A stretch of 64,000 bases of DNA from the NCBI RefSeq assembly GCF_965638725.1, contig NC_134982.1, positions 39,732,799 through 39,796,798 on the forward strand, in the 5' to 3' direction. The notes under the pieces were generated by a model that saw nothing but the letters and a program-made list of their open reading frames with translations, searched no databases and was not told where the DNA came from. Position numbers and translations under genes: made by a program. Origin of the DNA: Aptenodytes patagonicus (Eukaryota > Chordata > Aves > Sphenisciformes > Spheniscidae). Below, piece by piece: positions 36,798-46,102 of this stretch; the first letter of the stretch is position 1; each line of letters starts with the position of its first letter.

Positions 36798-39542
36798 ATT
36801 TCTCATTTCTTGTACGTACGGGTCAGAAGTTTCTTCATTAAGATCAAGAGTAAGATCAGCCCTTCTACTCTCTCTGGGGAACTGCCCGCTGGAAACTGGA
36901 GCAGCAATTTTCCTGGAAGAACCTCTTTCTGTGATTGTTTTCCCTTGCAATTCGCGTACCCGTGCCCCTAGGGCTGTGGTAGGTTTCCCATCCCACTTCC
37001 TCATGTCCTCTCCGTGGTCACGCAGGTAAAACCATAGGGTGCCCCGTGGTGTGTACCCTTTATATTCTCTCTCTTGAGCAAAAGAACGCTTACTTCTAAT
37101 AGCCGAGATACTGGTCCGTACAGGTGAGGAGTAGGACCTATCCTCTCTGAGTTGCTGGATCTCCCGGGACAGTTTTTCGGACAGTTTCTCCACAGCTGAG
37201 ACGATGGAGGAAGAAAGACTTTCCTCGTATTGCCGGAGTTGACTAGCCAATTCATCCACTGTTTGTTCCTCTCCATCTTTCCAGGTCATCACTGCCAATG
37301 AATTGGCGTATGACGATGGTGAGCTCCTTATAAACTTCCGCCACATGGGTCGTGTGCACTTGACTTCGTCTGGATCTTTGGATAGTTGTTTATTGTTCAG
37401 GTCACCATAAATCACCTCCAGCACAGCTAATTCTCTCAGAAACTGGATACCCTTCTCCATGGTGGCCCACTTGCTTGGGCGACATATGACATCTTCCTTA
37501 AAGGGATACCTTTCCTTCACGCTTGACAAGAGTCGCCTCCAAAGGCTGAGGATACGTGTCCCTTTTCCAATTGCTTTATCAATGCCCCCTTCCCTAGAAA
37601 GGGATCCCAGCTGCTTGGCTTCCCTACCCTCTAATTCCAGGCTACTGGCCCCATTATCCCAGCATTGGAGCAGCCAGGTGACAATATGCTCACCTGGACG
37701 ACGGCTGAAATCTTTTCGTATGTCTCGCAGCTCACTCAGGGATAGAGATCGGGTGGTCACTGCCTCGTTTATGAGTTCTTCCTCTTCCTCCTCCCCGATC
37801 AGCGGCCGGGTCTCCTCCTCCCGTTCTCGTGATGGCCCTTCTCCAGGGTACTCGTACAGTTCTTCCTCCGGTTCCCTTTTAGAAGAAGCTTCTTCCTCCC
37901 TTACTAAACGAGCCGACTTCCGCTTCCAAAATTTCTTCTTGTGTACAGGGGCGACTGATACCGGCACAGGCTGGTTCTTTGGTTCAGCCACAGGGCCTGT
38001 TGCCGGGGTTGGAGTGGCCGCAGTGCATGTCGCCGGGGTTGGAGTGGCCGCAGTGCAAGTGCATGTCACCAGAGTCCGAGTAGCCGCAGGGCCTGTTGCC
38101 GGGGTCTGAGTGACTGCAGTGCAAGTGCATGTCACCGGAGTCTGAATGGCCGCAGGGCCTGTCGCCGGGGTTGGAGTGGCCACAGTGCAAGTGCATGTCA
38201 CTGGAGTCTGAGTGGCCGCAGGGCCTGTTGCTGGGGTTGGAGTGGCCACAGTGCACGTGCATGTCACCGGAGCCTGAGTGGCCGCAGGGCCTGTTGCCGG
38301 GGTCTGAGTGACCGCAGTGCATGTCGCCGGGGTCTGAGTGGCCTCAGTGCATGTCGCTGGGGTCTGAGTGGCCGCAGTGCATGTCGCCGGGGTCTGAGTG
38401 GCTGCAGTGCATGTCGCCGGGATTGGAGTGGCCGCAGTGTATGTCGCTGGGGTTTGAGTGGCCGCAGTGCATGTCGCCGGGGTCTGAGTGGCTGCAGTGC
38501 ATGTCGCCGGGATTGGAGTGGCCGCAGTGCATGTCGCTGGGGTCTGAGTGGCCGCAGTGCATGTCACCGGGGTCTGAGTGGCTGCAGTGCATGTCGCCGG
38601 GATTGGAGTGGCCGCAGTGCATGTCGCCAGGGTCTGAGTGGCCGTAGTGCATGTCACTGGGGTTGGAGTGGCCGTAGTGCGTGTTGCCTGGGTTTGAGTG
38701 GCCGCAGGGCCTGTTGCCGGGGTCTGAGTGGCTGCACGGCCTGTCGCTGGGGTCGGAGTGGCCGCAGGGCGCGTTGCCCGGGTCTGAGTGGCCGCAGTGC
38801 GTGTCGTTTTACTGTCAGAGCCAGAGACCTTCCCTTCCCTTTGAGGGCACTGAATGGTGTTGAACAGGGCTCGGTAGGCATGGGCCAGGCCCCAGCACGT
38901 TGCAATGAGCTGCATCTCTCTGGAGTTGCCAGGGTGACAGCATACTTTGTCCAAATACTCTACTAACTTTTCAGGATTCTGCACTTGCTCAGGGGTGAAG
39001 TTCCAAAACACTGGGGGTGCCCATTGGCCTAGGTACTTGCCCATCTTGTCCCACACACCCTGCCACTCATAATTATTCAGCCTTGGGGCAGATCTCTGGA
39101 TGATATTCTTAAATTGCTTACCAACTTTAGACAAAACCGAAACAGTATTCCCAAGAAGTATTAATAGAAGTATCTTAACTGCCCAAGGATGTTCAAAATA
39201 CTGAAAAATTACTGTAATGAAGGAGGAAACATTATAGAAGAAGGTAGTGACCCTGCCATTCTGTATTTCCTCCGTAAAAAAACTCTCAGAAAGGTTACTG
39301 CAATTGCTAGTTGTCTCCACGAAATGATCTCCGTGGTACAGTAACGGCTTCATTGCGAAGTTTACATACCACACTAACGTCAAGGTCAATGTTCTAAAAA
39401 CAAACCTCACAAGCGAGACATTACTATTCACTGCAGACCACAGCAAACTGCAAAACCCAACACCAATCTTTAACATGTACAGCAGGAAAAAGAGCGCGAT
39501 GCAGATTATACAAATCAATATTGAGAACAGAGAAACCAACAT
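36795..39542 (-). CDS. gag: Retroviral Gag with membrane N-terminus and decapeptide repeats
   Basis: 915 codons from ATG 39540-39542; an upstream in-frame TTG at 39554 is less likely. The N-terminus is strongly hydrophobic (about residues 2-26), and there is a second apolar stretch near 120-140. Residues about 246-520 are a Thr/Ala/Pro/Cys array of roughly 27 ten-residue units. Next come a basic patch (HKKKFWKRKS), an acidic Glu-rich segment, a helical capsid-like region (SLSELRDIRKDF, then WLLQCWDNGA), and a coiled region near 750. No CCHC zinc knuckle is seen. The frame is fully open. Assembly and RNA packaging are family roles; the function of the membrane segment and the repeats is unknown. 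No entry protein is associated. Confidence 0.85.
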   Translation of the reverse strand: MLVSLFSILICIICIALFFLLYMLKIGVGFCSLLWSAVNSNVSLVRFVFRTLTLTLVWYVNFAMKPLLYHGDHFVETTSNCSNLSESFFTEEIQNGRVTTFFYNVSSFITVIFQYFEHPWAVKILLLILLGNTVSVLSKVGKQFKNIIQRSAPRLNNYEWQGVWDKMGKYLGQWAPPVFWNFTPEQVQNPEKLVEYLDKVCCHPGNSREMQLIATCWGLAHAYRALFNTIQCPQREGKVSGSDSKTTRTAATQTRATRPAATPTPATGRAATQTPATGPAATQTQATRTTATPTPVTCTTATQTLATCTAATPIPATCTAATQTPVTCTAATQTPATCTAATPIPATCTAATQTPATCTAATQTPATYTAATPIPATCTAATQTPATCTAATQTPATCTEATQTPATCTAVTQTPATGPAATQAPVTCTCTVATPTPATGPAATQTPVTCTCTVATPTPATGPAAIQTPVTCTCTAVTQTPATGPAATRTLVTCTCTAATPTPATCTAATPTPATGPVAEPKNQPVPVSVAPVHKKKFWKRKSARLVREEEASSKREPEEELYEYPGEGPSREREEETRPLIGEEEEEELINEAVTTRSLSLSELRDIRKDFSRRPGEHIVTWLLQCWDNGASSLELEGREAKQLGSLSREGGIDKAIGKGTRILSLWRRLLSSVKERYPFKEDVICRPSKWATMEKGIQFLRELAVLEVIYGDLNNKQLSKDPDEVKCTRPMWRKFIRSSPSSYANSLAVMTWKDGEEQTVDELASQLRQYEESLSSSIVSAVEKLSEKLSREIQQLREDRSYSSPVRTSISAIRSKRSFAQEREYKGYTPRGTLWFYLRDHGEDMRKWDGKPTTALGARVRELQGKTITERGSSRKIAAPVSSGQFPRESRRADLTLDLNEETSDPYVQEMRN
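37985..38807 (-). repeat. 30-bp minisatellite inside gag (about 27 units)
   Basis: On the plus strand the unit reads GCCGCAGTGCATGTCGCCGG plus GGTCTGAGTG, repeated with small changes. Four units near 38050-38270 carry a 6-bp expansion, giving 36-bp units. All unit lengths are multiples of three, so the Gag frame is preserved. The same property leaves the other frames open on both strands, which explains the long shadow ORFs there. Confidence 0.95.
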
Positions 39543-39618
39543 TGTGACCCACAACTACTAACAGATATAAGTTCTTTAATACGCTCCGGTTAACCTGTTA
39601 TTATCTCAAACCCTTCGT

Positions 39619-39636
39619 GCCCCACGTTGGGCGCCA
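39619..39636 (-). other. Primer binding site, tRNA-Lys1,2 type
   Basis: The minus strand reads TGGCGCCCAACGTGGGGC, which is complementary to the 3' end of tRNA-Lys1,2 (the primer class of foamy and some other retroviruses). It lies 8 bases (GTCCTTTT) past the end of the 5' LTR, a longer gap than usual. Confidence 0.9.
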
Positions 39637-39644
39637 AAAAGGAC

Positions 39645-40188
39645 TGTCGTGGTTTAACTTCAGTCGGCAACTAAGCACCACGCAGCCGCTCGCTCACTCC
39701 CCCCCACCCGGTGGGATGGGGGAGAGAATTGGAAGAGCACAAGCTAGAAAAACTCGTGGGTTGAGATAAAAACAGTTTAATAATTGAAATAAAATGATAA
39801 TAATAATAATATGATAATAATAATAATAATACACAAAGCAAGTGATGCACAGTACAATTGCTCACCACCCGCCGACCGATGCCCAGCCAGTCCCCGAGCA
39901 GCGGCCCCCCCCGGCCAGCTTTCCCCAGTTTATGTACTGAGCATGACGTCACATGGTATGGAATGTCCCTTTGGCCAGTTTGGCTGTGCCCCCTCCCAGC
40001 TTCTTGTGCACCTTCAGCCTTCTCAGTCGGTAGAACATGGGAAGCTGAAAAGTCCTTGGCTAGTGTAAGCATTACCTAGCAACAACTAAAACATCGGTGC
40101 GTTATCAACTTTGTTCTCATCCTAAATCCAAAACACTGTACCAGCTACTAGAAAAGAAATTAACTCTATCCCTGCCGAAACCAGGACA
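39645..40188 (-). repeat. 5' LTR of the provirus
   Basis: On the minus strand it runs TGTCCTGG to CACGACA, 544 bp, identical by eye to the reverse-oriented copy at 32590-33133. It carries TGACGTCA (39944-39951), a TATA-like box and an ATTAAA signal, and is followed by the spacer and primer site, so it is the true 5' LTR for gag-pol. Confidence 0.95.
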
Positions 40189-43100
40189 GTGATTTTTTTT
40201 TTTTTCCTCCAGTTTAAAACTGAGCAATGACGGGAGAATTTTTTTCAACTTTTTTTCCCCAGTGTAGGGAGGCATTCTTGAGTATATGACAATGTCAAGG
40301 TCGTCTTTTATATTTTACTTTTCTGGAAGAACAAATAGTAGCCATGGTAGTCAATGTAACACATATTCAAGAACATATTTAAAGAATAAATCTTATATTG
40401 ATTGTGGTATTATAGCTAAGCTCATAGCTGCCTTTTAATATTATTTTTTTGCCAGTGATTTCATGTGTCTGTTGTGGAAATCGTAGTGCCTTAAGCTGGT
40501 TGTCGTAGTAACACTATTCTGTAACTGCTAATGAATGCTACTATCAAAAATTCATTTCATCATTTGGCTTTAAAACCACTATGCTTGAGGATAGAGAACA
40601 GTAGCTAAAGGAAAACTTGAGAAACTTAGTTTGCTCACAGCTCTCACCTGGAGCGTGAAGTATGTATACAGTAAAGTAATAAACTGCTCTTTGCATGCTT
40701 GCCTTCAAGTTAGAGAAAATGTAATTGCATTCATTTGGCTGAGTGTACCTATCTCTGTGCATTATTTAATACCAAATATTGTATATTGATTTTTAAGTTC
40801 AATACATGACTCCTAGCACAGTATAAACTTTATGAAGGGTTATATTTTTGTATTACGTGCAAATAACTATTTCAATTTATGTTGTGACACTGTACCATTA
40901 ATAAAAGAATGTAACTGAGAAAGTAGCGATGCTGCTTATCACAGGTTTTCTGATTGACTGTATTATATGTGATGCAAATCATCTGTGCATATTCCTTAGC
41001 ATATACTGAAAGAGGTGCTGCAGAGTTCTTTCAGTACGATGCTTAAACTTCTTTCAGTTTTGGGGGGAGGAGAATTGTTGTTCTTGCTTACAAACTTGGT
41101 GCTACATTATTTATGTTCCAGGTTTTTGCAGTTCTTTATTTAAGGCAATATGTAACACCAAGTGAGGCATAAAGGTCACTGAAATTGTTGGAGTTCAAGC
41201 AATATAAGTATTTCCACAGTTTCAAATACTTTTAAAATAAAGCCTGTGGTGCATTTTAATTGACTGTCTCCTTCTGAAGTCTATTACTGTTCTGAAATGG
41301 AGTTTGTTGACAATATGAGAATAACAGTATAAGAATTTTTTTCAAATGCATACAGGTGATAATGGTCTTATTTGGATAGCTGTGGCATTAAACTATTTGA
41401 TGTTCTAATAGCCTAAATAACCTGTGCTTAGCAGATGTTAAAATGCAGCATACCTTTATGTTTAGAAAATGTAAAGGCACAATGTGCACAGACAAATAGT
41501 CTGCAATGGTTATTCATACAGGCTAGCTATATTTTGAATTTGGAGTCTTCCTAGGAACAGATATGGAACCTGTATTCAGTTGGTATCCTTTTTACTTTAG
41601 AACAGATTCCCTATGTATACAACATAATGGTCTCAAAATCTACCTGAAAATGAAACCTGGCTTGCTAAAACCTGGAAATGAATTAAAAAACCATGATTTT
41701 TAAAAAAATGTATATATTTATATACCTATAAAATTAGAATAGTTATGTTAAATTGTTACTGATGTGAATATACTTTAATTTATTTTTAATAACTTACATA
41801 TTGTGGACATGGAGACTGTCACAGTTTTCCAAATCAATACAGTGAATTAAAATGCTGGAAAGGAAAGTGTCATTAGCATTTCTACTGAAGAGTGGCACTA
41901 GTGTGAAGTCTAGTTTACTGGAAACTCCACGAATGAATGAGAATAGTAAAGAAAGAGGTGCAAGGGGAAAAAAACGAAAAACCAGAAAGATCTTGCGATG
42001 GAAAAAAGCTTGATAAGCAAGAAGATGAGAGAAATTTGCCAAAGATAGCAAGTGTGAAGACTAGTTTACTGATATTTTTGCAACCTCATTTGCCACATCC
42101 ACGTTGAGAGGTTGTACTGAGCCAAAGGGGATGAAAGTTCTTAGTCCTTTGGCTAGTTGCAGATGTGTATCTGAGAACTGCAGCTAAATATAATAATCAC
42201 AAAGCTGCAGTAGGTGAACTTTGAAAGTTTGCTTCAAAAGACTTTGTACTATTTTAATATCTTTGATACCTTGATATTTTGATAACTTTGGTATCCTTCT
42301 TAGAAAGCCATTTCTAAATTGCTACGTAGAGATAACAGTTGGTATCCTTTTTAATTCTTATACTGCCTTAGACTTCTAGCAATTCTTGGAAAGAGTTTAT
42401 TCAGTTTCTAGTCTGTGAAAATCACTGCTTTGTTGTATAATAGTAAGGGTTATTGCCAGTATTGCTGTTCAGTAAGTTTTGTGTCTGAGGAGGCTTCTGG
42501 CAATGACTTGGTTCCTAGGGTGCTTTCCTTTGCCATGCCTAGCACAGTTACGTGTCTCAGTCTTATGCAAAGCTTTGTAAGAGTGATTGCCTAAAAACTT
42601 TGACAGAAAAAAGCGTTCATAGGTTGTTTAAACTAGCTAAAATTAAGGTGTGTCTGAAAACCAGTCCCACCCTCGGGATTTTTGTGCTTATTTAGGGCTT
42701 AGGGGAGCTACATCCTCAGAATTCTGTAACCTGAAAATAGGTTTGTCTGTACCCTTTATTTCGAAATTTAAAACTGCTTGGTTCTGTTAAAAGCCAGGTG
42801 GAATGAGTTGCATCCTGTTCTTCTGTTCTGGTTCGATTGTTTAAACATCCATCTGAGTGAGGGCAAGGATCTGTCTGCTACAGCTGAAAATGAATCAAAC
42901 CTGTATCTTGAAACATATTAATCTGGCTCAGGCCTCTTGGGGAAAAAGTTTCTCTCATACTTTCACGCTGTTTGTATGTAGACTTTTATATAACCTCTAT
43001 GTGGCATCCCTAAAGTTGCATCAGGACAGAATGTAATGTAGTGTGGTGTGGGTATGTCGTAAGGATTGCTTTTTGTGTTAGATGGAGTGGACTCTTCAGT

Positions 43101-44484
43101 GTACTTTGGTATTTGTCACGGATCATGCTGTTGTTCTAACAGCACAGTGTCCACACTGGAGGCATGGATTTAAAAGCTACATCCTCAAGCACCTGTGTTC
43201 TTCAGGTTTCTGTTTAACACTCAAGCACTATAATTTCCAAGGATTCAGATGGTCTACTAGTTTTCATTCTGGAACTGAAATGATATAAAAAAAAATCAAA
43301 TTGCCTTCAAATTTATTTTGTAATGAATATGGTCTATATAGGGCTATAATTTTTTCCCCTAATTTTCTTGTCTTTTTCTCCCTTTTCTCTGAAGGGAGAA
43401 GAAAGATTTAAGAAAAAATATAAACAGAAGGCCCTGCTTGCTAGTGTGATGGTTAGAGAACTTGCATTATTTGTTGCTCCAGGGGAGTATTTGTGACCTA
43501 CTTAGGTTTTTAAGGGGACTAGAACTTTATAAACATTGCTGACAGTGACAGTTAATATATAAATAATTACATAACTTAGGATACTTACTTTATATAATGG
43601 TTGTCTTCTGTAATGACTGAGAATTTAATTTTGCCTTTTTTTTGTGGCTCAGAGTAGCAAAGTGCTTAGTATCTTTTTTTAGTTTGTTCTGAGGTTATGA
43701 TTAGCTTGCTTTTCCATAGTGCTAAGATTTGTCAGTGAAAGAAGGTAGGATTCAGTGCAATGAATACAGTAAGATTTATATTTGGCTTTTTTTTTTTTTT
43801 AAACTAATGATGAGATACTTAAGTGACAAAATTAGTTTTTTGCATCAGAATAAAAAAAAAGAACTGGGAAATGAAGATGATGCTAGGTGACAAGAAGGAG
43901 GAGAAAGGATACAGAAAAATAATTGGATGAGGATTTTGGATGTGACATGCAGTGAGCAAGGATGGAGGAACATAAGGAAAAAAATGGAGCAAGAACTATT
44001 TAGTGTAATGGTTATTAGGTAAGTGTAGCACCTGAACTCTTCCTGAAAAAGAAAATGTGCTTATCTAGATGCTAAATAGACAATATAAATGAGGAAGAAT
44101 AAAAGAATATTTATTTCCCTTTTTACTATGCAATTAAATGTGTAATATAAACCTGCAAAGTCATGCAAAGAGATAATTAGTGCGTATGTTTTGTTTGTTA
44201 AGGTCTGAGAGGGGATCTCCCTCCTGCGTAAACCTAAATCTGAAAAGGGATGATGGGGGAAAAAAGTCATAATTACTGCCTACTTTGTAACATATCTTTT
44301 CCAAGGGAAAAACTGTCTTTTGTCATGTTGACAATTAATAAAATCACAAGAGAGACATTAAAATCAGCCAACACGTGTTAGGCAACTTCCTGGATATTTC
44401 TGAGCAGTAGGAAACAACCAATAAAGTAGGAACATATGGTACCTACCTTGAAAGGAGAACAGAAGTTACATGTGCATATGTCTC
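40189..44484. other. Intergenic between RFK and PCSK5, no gene seen
   Basis: AT-rich. A poly-T stretch lies near 40193-40205, directly at the proviral edge. AATAAA signals on the plus strand at about 40900 and 41235 could in principle serve RFK transcripts, but nothing ties them to it. The segment 41918-42050 is related to 45974-46102 (see the repeat entry). Confidence 0.45.
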
Positions 44485-46102
44485 TGTCCTGGTTTCGGCA
44501 GGGATAGAGTTAATTTCCTTCCTAGTAGCTGGTACAGTGCTGTGTTTTGGATTTAGGATGAGAATAATGAGCATAAACACACCGATGTTTTAGTTGTTGC
44601 TAAGTCGTGCTTACGCTAGTCAAGGACTTCTCAGCTTCCCGTGCTCTACCGACTGAGAAGGCTGGAGGTGCACAAGAAGCTGGGAGGGGGCACAGCCAGG
44701 ACAGCTGACCCAAACTGGCCAAAGGGACATTCCATACCATGTGACGTCATGCTCAGTACATAAACTGGGGGAAAGCTGGCCGGGGGGGCCGCTGCTCGGG
44801 GACTGGCTGGGCATCGGTCAGTGGGTGGTGAGCAATTGCATCGTGCATCACTTGCTTTGTATATTATTATTATCATTATTGCATTATTATTATTATTATT
44901 ATTTCAATTATTAAACTGTTTTTGTCTCAACCCACGAGTTTTTCTCACTTCTACTCTTCCAATTCTCTCCCCCATCCCACCAGGGAGGGGGGCAGTGAGT
45001 GAGCAACACTAAAGTCTCCTATTAATTTTGCATCTTAACACCTATAAATGTATCTAGTTCACTGTGAGTATGTCTGTGTACAGTCAGAATCTTTAGTCAT
45101 CTAAAGTCTGATGTCTGTCCGTTCCTCATCAGGAGGCATGTCTGGTTACTCCTTAAAGTTCAGGCTTGAAACTACACGTACACATAAGTGGTTGAGGGGA
45201 GATGAAAAATCGATAGTTCTGGTATACTCTGAAAGATACTCTTCTGCCCCCCTCCTGCCCCCACCCCAACAGGGACTCAAATGAACATAGGTGAACTAGT
45301 GACTTATTACAGATAATCAGAATTTTTCTATCAGTAACTTTTAAAGTGGGAAATTTGATTGCTAAGAAAACATTTTTTTAAAGCAAAAATATGTATTTCT
45401 CTTGAAACATGTTACTTTTCATGAGAAAACCAAATGACTCAAAATATCCATTTGAAAGGCTTCTGTGGTAACTTACGCAATTAAGTTTATCATATTTTCA
45501 TTCCTGTCTTTTGTTTGAAATTTCAGTCTGAGTCCTCAGCCAGAAGTCCTGCAATTGTTACACAAGACCCAGAGGCAAATATGTGATATACTGTGAAAAG
45601 GTAGTCTGATGAGGGAATAGCCTGTAGAGGAAGGAGTCTTGGGCCTCAAGGCACTTGAAGTGTAACTCCTACAACCTACTTTCCTCCACCTCCTTTCTAG
45701 CAAAACTTCAGGGTGGAGTCATGGAAGAGAAAACTTTTCCCTATTTACATACGCTCTGTGGAAAGAGAGGGTAAAGAACACTGGTAACCTACACTTTCCT
45801 TTGAAATTGAATTACTGGATTACATGAGATGTAAGTGAGTGGTAAAACTATGTAGCAAATGTGATTTTTATGAGATCTTTTTGAAAGACCTTTCCTACTG
45901 AAACGGTAATGAGAGAGAGTTCCCTAGGAGAAGGATAGAGAAAATACAAGTAAATGGTGAACACTGAAGGACTTTGGAAACTCCATGGATGAATGAGAGT
46001 AGCAAAGAAAGAGGTGCAGGGTGAAGGAAGGGCCTTGAGGTGGAAAAAAGCCTGAGAAGCAGGAGGGTGAGAGAAATTTGCCAAAGATAACAAGAATTTG
46101 AG
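41918..46102 (+). repeat. Dispersed repeat pair (41918-42050 and 45974-46102)
   Basis: Both segments share GGAAACTCCA, then TGAATGAGA.TAG.AAAGAA, AGAGGTGCA, GGAAAAAAGC and GAGAGAAATTTGCCAAAGAT, in the same order and orientation with moderate divergence. They are two copies of an unidentified repeat about 130 bp long, 4 kb apart. The coordinates given span both copies. Confidence 0.7.
44485..45009 (+). mobile_element. Truncated solo LTR, ERV-L-like family, plus orientation
   Basis: It begins TGTCCTGGTTTCGG like the proviral LTRs and follows them with modest divergence, including some extra U3 bases (CAGGACAGCTGACC) and TGACGTCA at 44742-44749. It stops at about GTGAGTGAGCAA, lacking roughly the last 45 bp of U5. 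No internal region is attached. It is older than the provirus pair but younger than the copy at 30299. Confidence 0.92.

Larger units (their letters stand above)
32590..40188 (-). mobile_element. Young ERV-L-like provirus with inverted LTRs
   Basis: The internal region (gag, pro-pol) reads on the minus strand from a 5' LTR at 39645-40188. The other LTR (32590-33133) reads on the plus strand, so the LTRs are inverted, not direct, repeats. Both are 544 bp, and I read them as identical, including their ATT microsatellites. Gag and pol are each open, but separated by two in-frame stops. No env is visible between pol and the left LTR. ERV-L-like (class III) placement rests on the reverse-transcriptase style, the lack of env, and a Gag without zinc knuckles; it is an inference. 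No matching short duplication flanks the ends (gaaaaa left, gtgatt right). Confidence 0.9.

Noticed and set aside
37985-38807. CRISPR-like appearance of regularly spaced repeats
   Set aside because: Units are contiguous with no unique spacers, lie in frame within a retroviral gag, and the genome is a vertebrate.
38129-38966. Plus-strand ORFs with SEWPQC- or CRRGLSG-type repeats
   Set aside because: Shadows of the 30-bp gag minisatellite, which is open in several frames because its unit is a multiple of three.
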